Shown one piece after another: positions 54,995 through 64,000 of a stretch of DNA of 64,000 bases. The stretch covers positions 1,178,001 to 1,242,000 of the forward strand of contig NZ_CP009354.1 in NCBI RefSeq assembly GCF_000772105.1, given 5' to 3'. Position 1 is the first letter of the stretch, and every line of letters begins with the position of its first letter. The DNA is from Vibrio tubiashii ATCC 19109. GTDB taxonomy: Bacteria; Pseudomonadota; Gammaproteobacteria; Enterobacterales; Vibrionaceae. The translations under genes were made by a program, and so were the position numbers. A model generated the notes under the pieces. The model was not told where the DNA came from. It did not search any database and worked only from the letters and a program-made list of their open reading frames with translations.

Positions 54995-57181
54995 TTATTC
55001 GACTTTAAATTGCTGAACCAATCCTTTCAGCTCAGACATTGAGTTCGATAGCTCTTGGCTCACCCTAGCGGAAGAATCTGCCTCTTGGCTGACCGACTGA
55101 CTCACGTCTCGTATATTGGTGACATTGTGACTTAACTCTTCAGCAACCCCGCGTTGTTCCATTGCGGCTTCAGAGATGCGGTTACTTATCTCATCTATGC
55201 TGACGATGTGAGTAATGATCTGCTCCAGCACGGTCACGGTATTGTTGACTTGTTCTGCGGTCTGTTGAGCATTTTCGTTCCCTTTTTGCACCGCAATAAC
55301 CACCTCATTGGTGCCCGTTTTTAGCTGATTGATCACTTCGCGAATCTCACTGATTGAGTCTTGAGTTCTTCCTGCCAGTGTCCGAACTTCATCTGCAACA
55401 ACAGCAAAGCCTCTGCCCTGATCTCCGGCACGGGCTGCTTCGATCGCCGCATTCAGTGCCAATAGATTGGTTTGTTCAGCAATGCTTTCAATGACCACTA
55501 GAATCGAGGTAATGTTTTCACTGTTTTGCGCCAGATTGTCTGCGACAGGCACAGCCGCACTTACCTCCGCAACCAGAGATTCCATGGCGTGAGTGGTAGA
55601 GTCGATGACGATTTTCCCTTGTTCGGCCGCATCGTTAGCCTCTTTGGCTGAATTTACCGCTTGGCTGGCACTGTTGGCGACTTCTTGTGCCGTCGACGCG
55701 AGTTGAGCAGACGCACTGGCGACCAGATCAATTTCGGAAAATTGCTGCTGCATTCCTTGGTTGGTACGTTGAGAGATACTTGAAGCTTCTTCAGCATTGA
55801 GTTTTGCTCCGGAAACCGAGGTCGAAATCTGTGTCACAATGCCTTGTAGCTTGCTCACAAACTGGTTAAAACCAGAGGCGAGGGCACCGATTTCGTCATT
55901 ACTATTTACTGTCAAACGTCGGGTTAAATCACCTTCACCACCTGCGATATCTTCTAAGCTCCGAGCAACCACGCGTATTGGGCTGACTAATTTGGCGGCG
56001 AGTAGAGCATTTAGTATCAGTACTGTGACGGTAATGAAGACCCCAATTAGAAAGATATTTGCTACCGACTCACGGTTCGCTTGATTTAACGTCTTTTCTA
56101 GTTCGAGTGCTTGTTGCATCACGTCTTGTCGTGGCACATCAAAAACGAGGCCCCAAGGTTGCGAGTTGGCTGATAATTTAACGGGGATTTTGGCACGCAG
56201 CGTCTCACCGTTATCCTCCCAATTGACGGAATAGGCAGGTTGGCTAAGCCAGCTGAGAAGTGCTTGAGAGTCAGTGATGTTGGTCTCGGATAAGTGAGTC
56301 CCCACTAGGCTTTGATCCGCATCGTAGCCGACGACATACCCACCATGACTGAGCAATAATACTTGACCGTGGCCTGAGAACATATTTTGGTCGGCCTGCG
56401 TGATTAGGGTCTGAATTTTATTTAACCCAAAATCAACGCCTAGCATACCGATAAGCTGCCCTTTGGATTGAATGGGCAGAGTAAGCGAGGTCATCAGTAT
56501 TTCTTCGTCACCCACAGTATCTAGGTATGGGTTAAGAACGCAGGCATTTCGATTGCGAATAGAGCAGGCATACCATTCATTGATAGGGGTATTGCTTTCG
56601 TCGAGTTCGGTATCATTGATATCTTCTTCGAGCAGAACCTCAAGCTCTACGCTGCCATCACTTGAGCGAGCCCAGTAAGGCGCAAATCGACCGGCTTCGT
56701 TGGACGCGGCTTCTTCACTATCGACGTAATACACATCACTGTTATCAAGTGCCTCTGTTTCTGACACCACGTATAGACCTAACATCTCGCTGTGGTCACT
56801 TACGGTTTTTTTGATGATTTGATTAAGGAGAGGCCGTAGTGAATCGGAGTCGACTAACCCTTGGTCAGTATTTTCTTTTAGTGAAACAATGTTTTTCACC
56901 AGCATATCGGCTCGATCAAAGGAACCGTCAAAGAAGCTTTGCATTTTCAGCGATTGTTGATTTGCAAGTTCGCTGATGTACTGCTCGGCAGACTGTTTTA
57001 GGTTGTGTTCAGTTTGGCGACGGACGAGCTGTTGTGCTTGGTCACTGGCGTACAAAAATGACACCATCAATGCCGAAGCGGTAATAATTAGGCTACCCCC
57101 GGCGGCGAGCAGAAATTTCCAACGTACGGACAAATTGCCAAAGAGACCGACGGATTGCGTGTCTTTCATAGCGCATCTCAC
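54995..57181 (-). CDS. Methyl-accepting chemotaxis protein, dCache type
   Basis: The 728-residue product has TM1 (about 20-42), a large periplasmic double-Cache region (about 45-385, with the GMLGVDFGL motif), TM2 (about 395-417), a HAMP domain (about 420-470) and an MCP signalling domain with the hairpin [20 protein letters not shown] and [19 protein letters not shown]. It should detect a small ligand, often an amino or organic acid, and feed CheA/CheW. Proximity to the PTS cluster suggests, but does not show, a nutrient ligand. Confidence 0.92.
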   Translation of the reverse strand: MRCAMKDTQSVGLFGNLSVRWKFLLAAGGSLIITASALMVSFLYASDQAQQLVRRQTEHNLKQSAEQYISELANQQSLKMQSFFDGSFDRADMLVKNIVSLKENTDQGLVDSDSLRPLLNQIIKKTVSDHSEMLGLYVVSETEALDNSDVYYVDSEEAASNEAGRFAPYWARSSDGSVELEVLLEEDINDTELDESNTPINEWYACSIRNRNACVLNPYLDTVGDEEILMTSLTLPIQSKGQLIGMLGVDFGLNKIQTLITQADQNMFSGHGQVLLLSHGGYVVGYDADQSLVGTHLSETNITDSQALLSWLSQPAYSVNWEDNGETLRAKIPVKLSANSQPWGLVFDVPRQDVMQQALELEKTLNQANRESVANIFLIGVFITVTVLILNALLAAKLVSPIRVVARSLEDIAGGEGDLTRRLTVNSNDEIGALASGFNQFVSKLQGIVTQISTSVSGAKLNAEEASSISQRTNQGMQQQFSEIDLVASASAQLASTAQEVANSASQAVNSAKEANDAAEQGKIVIDSTTHAMESLVAEVSAAVPVADNLAQNSENITSILVVIESIAEQTNLLALNAAIEAARAGDQGRGFAVVADEVRTLAGRTQDSISEIREVINQLKTGTNEVVIAVQKGNENAQQTAEQVNNTVTVLEQIITHIVSIDEISNRISEAAMEQRGVAEELSHNVTNIRDVSQSVSQEADSSARVSQELSNSMSELKGLVQQFKVE

Positions 57182-57287
57182 TTTACTTCTTTCTGCTAAT
57201 GATAGTAAAGCTAGTGCTATTCACCACTGTTGTTAAGGATAAGGAGTAGGCTTGTAAAGTTGAATTGCCAATGGGAAGAAAGGTGTG

Positions 57288-57692
57288 TCAGTGACCTAAC
57301 TGACTCACCGTGAGTTCTGTATATCCCGTCTGCGGATCTGCTTGGCGGCTAAAGGTTAAGTTGTGATACTGGTGAATGATCAGTTCCGCAGTGGTATCGA
57401 TCAGGCAACCTACCATCAAATGACCACCGACAACTTCCCCGCTTTGTTTTGCAACCGAGATGTGGATATGTTGATGATTGGGCGTAAGTGTACCCATTAC
57501 CGAGACGATCTCTACGGGCTCGTTTAATTCGAGAGTTTGCGTTGCGCCAGCCAAGCGGATCTTTAGGTGAGTAAAGCACCCTACACAAGAGGCGATGGTA
57601 CCTGCACTGATATTATGTTCCGTGACCAAGTGTTGAATGCATTGCTTAAGGTCATCGCCTTTGGTGAGGCGAACCGCTATTGGAGTGATCAA
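57288..57692 (-). CDS. PPC-domain (DUF296) protein
   Basis: The 134-residue product is a single PPC/DUF296 domain with conserved HIHISVAKQSGEVVGGHL (metal-binding His pattern) and MGTLTP. In plants this domain accompanies AT-hooks; bacterial stand-alone versions form trimers of unclear role. It precedes no obvious partner. The ATG lies 32 bases after the DUF1496 gene on the same strand. Confidence 0.82.
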   Translation of the reverse strand: MITPIAVRLTKGDDLKQCIQHLVTEHNISAGTIASCVGCFTHLKIRLAGATQTLELNEPVEIVSVMGTLTPNHQHIHISVAKQSGEVVGGHLMVGCLIDTTAELIIHQYHNLTFSRQADPQTGYTELTVSQLGH

Positions 57693-57724
57693 TCTGTGCC
57701 TATCTATTGTTATCAGGAAAGAGG

Positions 57725-58039
57725 TTAGTTTACCGAGTATCTTTTTACTGGTTTTCCACTTTGCTCGTTGCTGGTGGATTGTTCTGCTTGGTATTGATCA
57801 ATGCTGTGCCACTTTAATGCCCCATTGAGTTCGTAATCGTTAGCAGCAGCGCAGATCATGTAATACTCATCGATTTGGACGATAGCGCCATCAGAGTACG
57901 CTTTATCTTGGTAGTAACAAACGCGCTTGCCCACTTCTCCGGCGTTGATTCCGATGATCGGCTTAGCAGGAGTTGAGATGACATTGGCAGACACAGGTAG
58001 AGCCAGTGCAGCAACTAGTACTATCATGTAGGACTTCAT
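57725..58039 (-). CDS. DUF1496 small exported protein
   Basis: The 104-residue product has a signal peptide (MKSYMIVLVAALALPVSA) and a short domain with CYYQDKAYSDGA and MICAA, matching the DUF1496 family common in Vibrio. Function unknown. It overlaps the upstream PLP-enzyme gene by 4 bases (ATGA), so the two are translationally coupled. Confidence 0.78.
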   Translation of the reverse strand: MKSYMIVLVAALALPVSANVISTPAKPIIGINAGEVGKRVCYYQDKAYSDGAIVQIDEYYMICAAANDYELNGALKWHSIDQYQAEQSTSNEQSGKPVKRYSVN

Positions 58040-58947
58040 TTTTGTTCTCCGAAGCGTTGACCAAACTTACGTTCGTATCGTGGCAGCATGCTTTCATTAC
58101 CAAGCAAACCTCCCTGATGAACATAAATGATGCTCTTATCTTGATTCTCTTTATACCATGATTGTAGACACTGCCACATCATAGGATCGTAGAGAAGGTC
58201 GAACTCGATATCGGTCTCATCAAGTAATTGCTGCCAAATTCGATAATCTTGTTGATACAGTTTACCGAAATGATGTTTTGTTTCTAACTCTAGTATCTGT
58301 GGAAAATCGTTCTCGCCTAGCTCTTGAAACTGTTTGATTAAGTACTCTTTTCCGCCCACGCATGGACAAGTTAATACGGGGATAGAGTGGGGCTTCAAAA
58401 ACTTATGTAGATAGAGGGCTGTTGCCCCAGTACCCGCAGGCAGTGCAACAACAAATTGGTGATTGGACTCATATCTTGTCCAAGAGAGGATTTCACTTGC
58501 GAGTTGCTTAACTCCTTGTTTAGCAAGCTTTGACCGTCCCCCTTCAGGCAAAAACAGGCAAGAATTGTCTGGCTGACGAATCTGCTCGATATACTCTAGC
58601 GGATGAAGGTGGTATTCCGCCGTAGGGATGATATTAGCCCCTAACTCTAATGCGCCTCGATAGTTGCCAAGTGGGTTGTCATCTAACCAATGAGGGATGC
58701 GGTCGACATAAAACTCTAGCTGCCAACCCTTAATCGCAGCAAGCGCTGACAACGAGTAAAGCGAATTCGACTGAGTGCTGCCGTAACTTATCAGTGTTTT
58801 AATGGTCGGATAATCTTGCTCAAGCACAGCCATAAATTTGCGTGCTTTATTACCACTAAAATGGCTGTGCAGTTGATCATCGCGTTTTAGGAAAAACGGT
58901 ATCTCTGCAAACTGGTGCTGTGTGATGGGCGTATTGGCGAGCTTCAT
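58036..58947 (-). CDS. PLP-dependent ACC deaminase / D-cysteine desulfhydrase-like enzyme
   Basis: The 303-residue fold-type II PLP enzyme has the Lys in HFSGNKARKF, the GSTQSNSLYSLSALAA substrate loop and a phosphate-binding ALPAGTGATALYL. The family includes 1-aminocyclopropane-1-carboxylate deaminase and D-cysteine desulfhydrase; enterobacterial relatives favour D-cysteine. At 303 residues it is shorter than the usual ~330. The substrate is not determined. It is coupled to the DUF1496 gene. Confidence 0.85.
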   Translation of the reverse strand: MKLANTPITQHQFAEIPFFLKRDDQLHSHFSGNKARKFMAVLEQDYPTIKTLISYGSTQSNSLYSLSALAAIKGWQLEFYVDRIPHWLDDNPLGNYRGALELGANIIPTAEYHLHPLEYIEQIRQPDNSCLFLPEGGRSKLAKQGVKQLASEILSWTRYESNHQFVVALPAGTGATALYLHKFLKPHSIPVLTCPCVGGKEYLIKQFQELGENDFPQILELETKHHFGKLYQQDYRIWQQLLDETDIEFDLLYDPMMWQCLQSWYKENQDKSIIYVHQGGLLGNESMLPRYERKFGQRFGEQK

Positions 58948-59013
58948 AAAAATCGATCGTGAAAATTTGGCCGCCTATCTTAACGGATTGGCGACCATGA
59001 GTATCAATCTAGA

Positions 59014-60276
59014 TCAAAATTTTATAGTGGCGCAACAACCGCGGTTTTGATGATTGGTCAGTTCAAAGTGCCATTGGTAGCGTCGACAGAGGTCGTCGAC
59101 AATCAGCAGCCCAAGTCCATGTCCTTCTGAGTCTGGAGAGTCCGTGAGCCCCGGGCCGTCGTCAATCACCTTAATATGCTCGGATGAAACCTCGATATCG
59201 ATTCTGCCATGATCAGAGGCGGCAATGGCATTACGAACTAGGTTGCCCAGCACCATGTTTAGAACCGCGGGAGTTGCTCTTAGCTTAGGCTGCGCAAGGA
59301 AGCTCACATTGATGTCGAGATCTTTTTCTGCAGCATGTACCTTGTTGGCCGTGACGACGTTATTGATCTCTTCATGCTCGATGTTCCTCAGCGGCGCATC
59401 GTCGACATTGCGTTCGTAGCGTACGATAGAGAGCAAAGCGTCAACCATAGTAATCATCTCTAACGTCGCGTCTTCGATACGCGAGATCTGTCGATGCTGA
59501 AACTCATCCGGGTTAGAGCGCGTAAGGAGCTTGTTTGCCCCTTTTACCACAGTGAGTGGCGTTCTTAGTTCATGACTAGCATAACGAGCAAACGCTTGTT
59601 CTCGCTTTAAGGCAAGGTTAAGTTCATTACGATATTGATTGAGGTGGGTCGTCAGTAGCTGGAACTCTTCGGCTGCTTCATGATGTATTTCAAAGGCTTT
59701 GGTAGTGTCACCTGATAGCTCATTAAGCTGTTTAGTGATGTCATTAACGGGCTCAATCAAGCGCCTAGAAAGGCGAAACAACAGCGCGCCAAACGTAAAC
59801 ATCAGCAGAGAAACAAAGCTGATGACGATGATACCTGAATACAGAATTTCCTCGTTGCCAAACTCAACTTTGTCGATCAAAGAGAGCAGTACGATGGTTT
59901 TTTGCTCGCCATTATCTGAATAGTAACCTTTGTAAACCATATGTCCGTGAGGAGAAAGCAAAGAGCCCACTTCTCCGAGAAAGGTTACGTGGTTTTCAAC
60001 ATAACCTCGATATTCTTGGGGGACTAAATCCGCGTCGTTGTAGGCAACAGTGAGTGAGTCGAGGCGGATTTTTCCTTGTTCTCCAGCTAGAAAGCGCTCA
60101 ACGGCACTATCGCGGTCAATAAGAATGCGGCGTTCACCTACTCGATCCTCCGACCATTGCAACGCAAGGTAGAAGATGAGAAAGGTAACAATCCCGATGA
60201 CGCAAGACATACCAGTAAAAAATACCGCAAGCCTTCCTGTGAGCGTTTGGGTATTGGAGAGAAAACCGTTTGGCAT
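59014..60276 (-). CDS. Sensor histidine kinase of OmpR-type pair
   Basis: The 420-residue product has TM1 (about 14-36), a periplasmic sensor (about 38-145), TM2 (about 148-170), a HAMP domain, HisKA with ASHELRTPLTVV (His235) and HATPase_c (NLVRNAI, DDGPGL and GHGLGLLIV boxes). It overlaps the response-regulator gene by 1 base. It faces, divergently, a surface-glycosylation operon that may be its target, as in other Vibrio polymyxin-response pairs (inference). Confidence 0.9.
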   Translation of the reverse strand: MPNGFLSNTQTLTGRLAVFFTGMSCVIGIVTFLIFYLALQWSEDRVGERRILIDRDSAVERFLAGEQGKIRLDSLTVAYNDADLVPQEYRGYVENHVTFLGEVGSLLSPHGHMVYKGYYSDNGEQKTIVLLSLIDKVEFGNEEILYSGIIVISFVSLLMFTFGALLFRLSRRLIEPVNDITKQLNELSGDTTKAFEIHHEAAEEFQLLTTHLNQYRNELNLALKREQAFARYASHELRTPLTVVKGANKLLTRSNPDEFQHRQISRIEDATLEMITMVDALLSIVRYERNVDDAPLRNIEHEEINNVVTANKVHAAEKDLDINVSFLAQPKLRATPAVLNMVLGNLVRNAIAASDHGRIDIEVSSEHIKVIDDGPGLTDSPDSEGHGLGLLIVDDLCRRYQWHFELTNHQNRGCCATIKF

Positions 60277-60950
60277 CAGATGTCCTCTAAGCGAAAGCCA
60301 ATTTTAGGGATAGTGGTTAACATCGGCGCATGAAAAGGCTTATCGAGCTGGTTGCGTAGCTGATAAATATGGCTGCGCAGAACATCGTTGTTGGGTTCGC
60401 TTTCTTGCCACAGCTTTTCGGAGATCTCTTGTCGAGTCACGACCTCAGGGGCGCGCTGACAAAGCATCTCTAGAATCGTGTAAGTGGTCGGGTTTAAGGC
60501 CAATAGCTTATCTTGGCGATAAGCTTGGCGAGTTCTCTGGTCGATCTTCAAACTGCCAAATTGTAAAACGGAGCTAGCGACTTGGCCCTTGTAGCGTTTG
60601 ATCAAAGCGTGGATGCGCGCTTCAAGAATCTCTAAATCAAACGGTTTCGTCAGATAGTCATCGGCACCATGTTTAAAGCCGTTAAGCATATCGTCTCGAT
60701 TATCAAGCGCAGTCAGCATCAGCACAGGTGTGTTAACGCCAGTTTCTCTTAGCTTGTTGCACACGGTCAGACCGTCCATTCTCGGCAGCATGAGGTCGAG
60801 CAGTATTAAGTCAAAAGTGCCTTCCAGTGCCAGTTGCAGACCTAGTTCGCCGTTGTCTGCGTAATCGAGTTCCATTCCTTCACACTCGAAGTAATCAAAC
60901 AAGATACCCGCAACCTCTCGGTTATCTTCAACCAGTAATACTCTGTTCAT
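60276..60950 (-). CDS. OmpR-family response regulator
   Basis: The 224-residue product has a receiver domain with VLLVEDN, Asp52 (LLDLMLPRMDG) and the conserved Lys in DYLTKPF, then a winged-helix Trans_reg_C domain (KLWQESEPNNDVLRSHIYQL). It is transcribed with the kinase gene, divergent from the glycosyltransferase operon. Confidence 0.93.
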   Translation of the reverse strand: MNRVLLVEDNREVAGILFDYFECEGMELDYADNGELGLQLALEGTFDLILLDLMLPRMDGLTVCNKLRETGVNTPVLMLTALDNRDDMLNGFKHGADDYLTKPFDLEILEARIHALIKRYKGQVASSVLQFGSLKIDQRTRQAYRQDKLLALNPTTYTILEMLCQRAPEVVTRQEISEKLWQESEPNNDVLRSHIYQLRNQLDKPFHAPMLTTIPKIGFRLEDI

Positions 60951-61103
60951 CGCACACTCTCATTTTATGGGGCTTTATGATCTCAATGACGCCGTGAAAA
61001 AAACGTGAACAACAAGCTTTTCACACCCTCGTTGATAGATTCGATCGCAACACAGCAGTTCACTTGAGCTGCGTTTGAGAATTTAACCCAAATAGGGGGC
61101 CAT
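60951..61103. promoter_or_regulatory. Divergent promoter region between the two-component and glycosylation operons
   Basis: These 153 bases should carry promoters for both operons and possibly a response-regulator site; I see no unambiguous direct repeat. AGGGGG lies just before the GT2 start. Confidence 0.45.
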
Positions 61104-62108
61104 ATGGGAATTGTAACCTCAGTGCCACGTCATACTCAGTCACCAGTCACTCTTAGCGTTGTTGTCCCTTACTTCAACGAGCAAGAGGTGCTGCCTGAAC
61201 TGCACCAACGACTAAGCTCTGTTTTAGACAGCTTGGCTGACACCAGTGAGATCATCTACATCGATGATGGTAGCACAGACAATAGCTTAGCAATTGTGGA
61301 AAGCTTCACCAGTCGTTCTTCATCGATTCAGAGTGTGTCGCTAAGCCGTAACTTTGGTAAAGAAGCAGCCATGAGTGCAGGACTAGAACACTGCCATGGT
61401 TTAGCGGTAATTCTCATTGACTCCGATCTTCAAGATCCGCCTGAGCTAATTCCTCAAATGCTAGATAAATGGCGCGAGGGTTACGATGTGGTCAATATGC
61501 AAAGAGCAGAAAGGCTCGGTGAAACGTGGTTTAAACGTCAGTCTGCGGCTGTGTTTTATCGCCTTCTTAATTCGATGGTCAAATCTGAGATCCCTGAAAA
61601 TGTCGGAGATTTTCGTCTTTTGTCGAGAGAAGTTGTTGATCATATTAATCGTCTCCCGGAGAGAAATCGTTACATGAAAGGGATCTTCGCTTGGCCGGGA
61701 TTCAAGCAAGCAACGATTCAGTTTCAACGCGATGCACGATTTAGCGGCGAAACGAAGTGGAATTATCTCAAGCTGATCGGTTTAGCCGTTGATGGTATTA
61801 CCTCTTTCTCAATTCGTCCTCTTAGGATTGCCACAGTGCTTGGAAGCTTGATTGCAGGGGGCGCATTCATCTATGGCGTGATGATCGTGATTAAAACACT
61901 GCTGTTTGGTGATCCTGTCACCGGTTATCCGTCAATGATGGTTGTGCAACTGGCACTAGGTGGCATTCAGCTTCTCAGTATAGGTGTATTGGGCGAATAC
62001 ATTGGTCGAATCTTCATTGAAACCAAACAAAGGCCACTCTACCTAGTGCAGTCGGTCAGTGAAAAACAAGCAAGGCACCAAGTACAAAAAAGGGAGAAGC
62101 GGGCGTGA
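61104..62108 (+). CDS. GT2 glycosyltransferase, GtrB/ArnC-like (undecaprenyl-phosphate sugar transferase)
   Basis: The 334-residue product has an N-terminal GT-A domain with VVPYFNEQEVLPEL, IDDGSTDNS and DSDLQDPPELIP (DxD metal motif), and two C-terminal transmembrane segments (about 235-300). This is the DPM1/GtrB/ArnC class that charges undecaprenyl phosphate with a sugar. It begins an operon with an ArnT-like GT-C and a GtrA-like protein; start and stop overlap by 4 bases (GTGA). Confidence 0.88.
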   Translation: MGIVTSVPRHTQSPVTLSVVVPYFNEQEVLPELHQRLSSVLDSLADTSEIIYIDDGSTDNSLAIVESFTSRSSSIQSVSLSRNFGKEAAMSAGLEHCHGLAVILIDSDLQDPPELIPQMLDKWREGYDVVNMQRAERLGETWFKRQSAAVFYRLLNSMVKSEIPENVGDFRLLSREVVDHINRLPERNRYMKGIFAWPGFKQATIQFQRDARFSGETKWNYLKLIGLAVDGITSFSIRPLRIATVLGSLIAGGAFIYGVMIVIKTLLFGDPVTGYPSMMVVQLALGGIQLLSIGVLGEYIGRIFIETKQRPLYLVQSVSEKQARHQVQKREKRA

Positions 62109-63526
62109 GTTTTAACCGAGTTCACTTATGGGCGATTTTAGGCGCGGCACTCTTGATTCGACTGCTGACTTTAGGCGCTTATCCACTTATGGATACCACC
62201 GAAGCCAGATACGGTGAAATGGCGCGGTTAATGATTGAGACGGGCAACTGGATTACGCCTCAATTTGACTATGGCGTGCCTTTCTGGGGCAAGCCGCCAT
62301 TGTTTACATGGATGAGTGCAGTGGGTATCGAAACGTTCGGTATCAACGAGTTTGCCGTTCGAGTTCCCCATTGGATGGCTGGTATATTGATTTTGCTGTT
62401 TATGGGCTTGTTTGCCAAACGGGTAGGTTACAACGGCTTAATCACGGCACTGGTCTTAGCAACCTGTGGGATCTTTTCAATTGCTGCAGGCGCGGTAATG
62501 ACGGATATGGCGCTAACCCTAGGCATGACCATCGCCATGCTTGGTTTCTATTTATGCTGGCTTAGCTATGAGGAAGATAAGCCCAATAGGGGATGGGGCT
62601 ACATTGGTTTTGTCGGCTTAGCGATCGGCTTATTGGCTAAAGGGCCGCTTGTGATTGTGTTAATGGGGCTTGCTGTCGTGCCTTGGCTTGTTTTGCAGCA
62701 TGGTTTCACTCAGGCGCTAAAAGTGCTTTGGCAGCGTTTCCCGATCGCAACAGGGACACTGCTGATGCTAATCATTGCCTTACCTTGGTATGTGTTGGCA
62801 GAACGTGCAACTCCGGGCTTTATCGATTATTTCATCGTAGGTGAGCACTTTAAGCGCTTTCTAGTCAGTGGTTGGGAGGGCGATCTTTACGGGACAGCAC
62901 ACAATGAAGTTCGCGGCACTATCTGGTTGTTCTGGCTATATTCCGCTGCGCCTTGGTCAATTGTGTTGCCGATTTTACTGTGGAAAAAACGTCGCAGTTT
63001 GAAATCAAGGATCAAACCTAAAAATGGCATTGTTAGCTTCTTACTGTTTTGGATGGTAGCGCCTTTGGTTCTATTTACCTTCTCAGGAAATATTCTGCCC
63101 GCTTATGTGCTGCCGGGTGTGCCAGCGATTGGTTTGCTGATGTCGATTCTGGTTTCGGATCTAAAACAAGATAAAAAGTGGTTTAAGGTCACCGCGAGTA
63201 TCGTACCCGCATTACTGGTGATTGCGGTCGGATTTATTCATTTAGATGCCGGGGATAAACGTAGCGACAAAGTCATTCTTAGAATGGCTCAGCCTGACGT
63301 CGCGACCTACTATGTTGGCTCACGTCCTTTCTCCGGTCAGTTTTACAGTTCTGGTCAGGCAAAGTTACTCAGTGATGAATCGGAACTGAATGCCTTGTCT
63401 CAGGTGCAGCTGATTGGTGAACGCAATGCAGTAGATAAACTGGTTAAAGAAAAGCTATTAAGCTGCATTATCGAGTTTACCGCAAAGAGTCGTCGCTCAT
63501 TGTATCGTTGTGGTCAACAGTCATGA
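62105..63526 (+). CDS. ArnT-like GT39/GT83-family membrane glycosyltransferase
   Basis: The 473-residue product starts at GTG. About 11-12 hydrophobic segments follow an acidic first loop with DTTEARYGEMARLM (the catalytic Asp/Glu motif of GT-C enzymes) and the GKPPLFTWMSA loop typical of ArnT. Such enzymes move a sugar from a lipid carrier to lipid A or another acceptor. It is shorter than ArnT (about 550), with a reduced C-terminal domain. It is coupled to both neighbours. Confidence 0.86.
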   Translation: MSFNRVHLWAILGAALLIRLLTLGAYPLMDTTEARYGEMARLMIETGNWITPQFDYGVPFWGKPPLFTWMSAVGIETFGINEFAVRVPHWMAGILILLFMGLFAKRVGYNGLITALVLATCGIFSIAAGAVMTDMALTLGMTIAMLGFYLCWLSYEEDKPNRGWGYIGFVGLAIGLLAKGPLVIVLMGLAVVPWLVLQHGFTQALKVLWQRFPIATGTLLMLIIALPWYVLAERATPGFIDYFIVGEHFKRFLVSGWEGDLYGTAHNEVRGTIWLFWLYSAAPWSIVLPILLWKKRRSLKSRIKPKNGIVSFLLFWMVAPLVLFTFSGNILPAYVLPGVPAIGLLMSILVSDLKQDKKWFKVTASIVPALLVIAVGFIHLDAGDKRSDKVILRMAQPDVATYYVGSRPFSGQFYSSGQAKLLSDESELNALSQVQLIGERNAVDKLVKEKLLSCIIEFTAKSRRSLYRCGQQS

Positions 63527-63927
63527 ACAGCAAGTTTTTTCGCTTTGCAGTGATTGGATGCATCGGCTTTATCGCCGATGCTTTGGTTTTTTCGGTTCTG
63601 TTTTATCTTGCAGACACGCCAATTATGGTTGCCCGTGCAATGGCGTTTGTGTGCGCCGCGACGGTGACATGGTTTGGTAATCGCATCTTCACTTTTCAAA
63701 ACACAGAACAAAAAGTGGTTCGGCAATGGATCAAGTTTATGTGTGGAGCGAGCTTTTCTGCCTTGCCAAACTTCTTGGTGTTTAAGCTGTTGTCATCTGT
63801 TTTAGGAGAAGCAGGACTTGGGCCAGTGATCGCCTTAGTTGCTGGGGTACTGGTAGGGATGGTGAGTAATTACTTGCTAAGTTCTCGTTGGGCTTTTGCT
63901 CAGGTTGGTATTAAACGCGCAGAATAA
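63523..63927 (+). CDS. GtrA-family membrane protein (putative flippase)
   Basis: I choose ATG 63523, overlapping the GT-C stop (ATGA), giving 134 residues with four transmembrane segments; an in-frame GTG at 63508 is less likely. FFRFAVIGCIGFIADALVF and RWAFA near the end are family features. GtrA proteins are thought to flip the undecaprenyl-linked sugar across the inner membrane. This completes a GT2 / GT-C / GtrA set. Confidence 0.88.
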   Translation: MNSKFFRFAVIGCIGFIADALVFSVLFYLADTPIMVARAMAFVCAATVTWFGNRIFTFQNTEQKVVRQWIKFMCGASFSALPNFLVFKLLSSVLGEAGLGPVIALVAGVLVGMVSNYLLSSRWAFAQVGIKRAE

Positions 63928-63956
63928 AAAAAGCCCAGAGCAATCAGGCTCTGGGC
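63924..63956 (-). terminator. Hairpin after the gtrA-like gene, oriented as a minus-strand terminator
   Basis: The stem GCCCAGAGC / GCTCTGGGC with a six-base loop has an A run before it and no T run after it on the plus strand. It is therefore a full terminator only for transcription coming from the right on the minus strand. It may still act as a 3' stem for the glycosylation operon. Confidence 0.65.
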
Positions 63957-64000
63957 GGATACAAATAAACATAGGAGTTAATAAGAAAAAGCAGCGTAAA

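Noticed and set aside
1..64000. CRISPR arrays, insertion sequences, integron attC sites, rRNA genes
   Set aside because: I looked for regularly spaced repeats, transposase ORFs and rRNA blocks and saw none in the window.

Overview
The window reads as a chromosomal segment of a marine gammaproteobacterium, most probably a Vibrio. The grounds are the gene order torCA / ruvC-ruvA-ruvB / cydABX-ybgE / ybgC-tolQRAB-pal-cpoB / nadA / alaE / tRNA-Ser, followed by a fructose-type PTS and manA cluster. From memory this resembles the V. cholerae VC1820-VC1827 neighbourhood. The genus call is inference from gene content, not from a database search.

Layout. 1-8.1 kb: the end of a c-type cytochrome gene and torA (TMAO respiration), an amino-acid-type binding protein, a porin, an MBL-fold hydrolase bracketed by two near-identical terminators, and a GH36 alpha-galactosidase. 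8.2-12.0 kb: the Holliday-junction genes ruvC, ruvA and ruvB, with a chemoreceptor gene between ruvC and ruvA. 12.0-15.7 kb: a long regulatory region with two perfect FNR-type boxes, then cydA-cydB-cydX-ybgE (cytochrome bd oxidase). 15.8-21.2 kb: the Tol-Pal envelope operon. 21.3-27.6 kb: nadA, a K+ channel, a YecA/UPF0149 protein, a hybrid sensor kinase, alaE and tRNA-Ser(GGA).

27.5-45.2 kb is a horizontally acquired, fairly AT-rich defence island inserted at the 3' end of tRNA-Ser. It is bounded by a 45-bp perfect direct repeat and carries no recognisable integrase. Module 1 is a CapW/BrxR-like WYL regulator divergent from an operon encoding a CoiA-like nuclease, an SRA-HNH endonuclease broken by an in-frame amber codon, a MutT-like Nudix hydrolase and a nuclease-DUF2075 helicase. 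Module 2 is an LRAT-fold membrane protein divergent from a membrane-anchored XRE regulator. Module 3 is a tightly packed six-gene operon, mrr-hsdR-hsdM-hsdS-(ABC-type ATPase)-(HNH). It embeds a Septu/PtuAB-like pair in a type I restriction operon, and its HsdS has an unusual C-terminal extension with a ten-residue tandem repeat. Module 3 is the best candidate for an undescribed system.

45.2-54.9 kb: a sugar-PTS cluster with three fructose-family EIIC proteins in different domain orders, a free EIIB, an HPr-like/EIIA fusion, manA and an AraC-family regulator, probably for mannose or fructose uptake. 55.0-64.0 kb: a dCache chemoreceptor, a PPC-domain protein, a DUF1496 protein overlapping a PLP-dependent desulfhydrase/ACC-deaminase-like gene, an OmpR-type two-component system, and a divergent three-gene glycosylation operon (GT2, ArnT-like GT-C, GtrA-like) likely to act on lipid A, LPS or another surface glycan.
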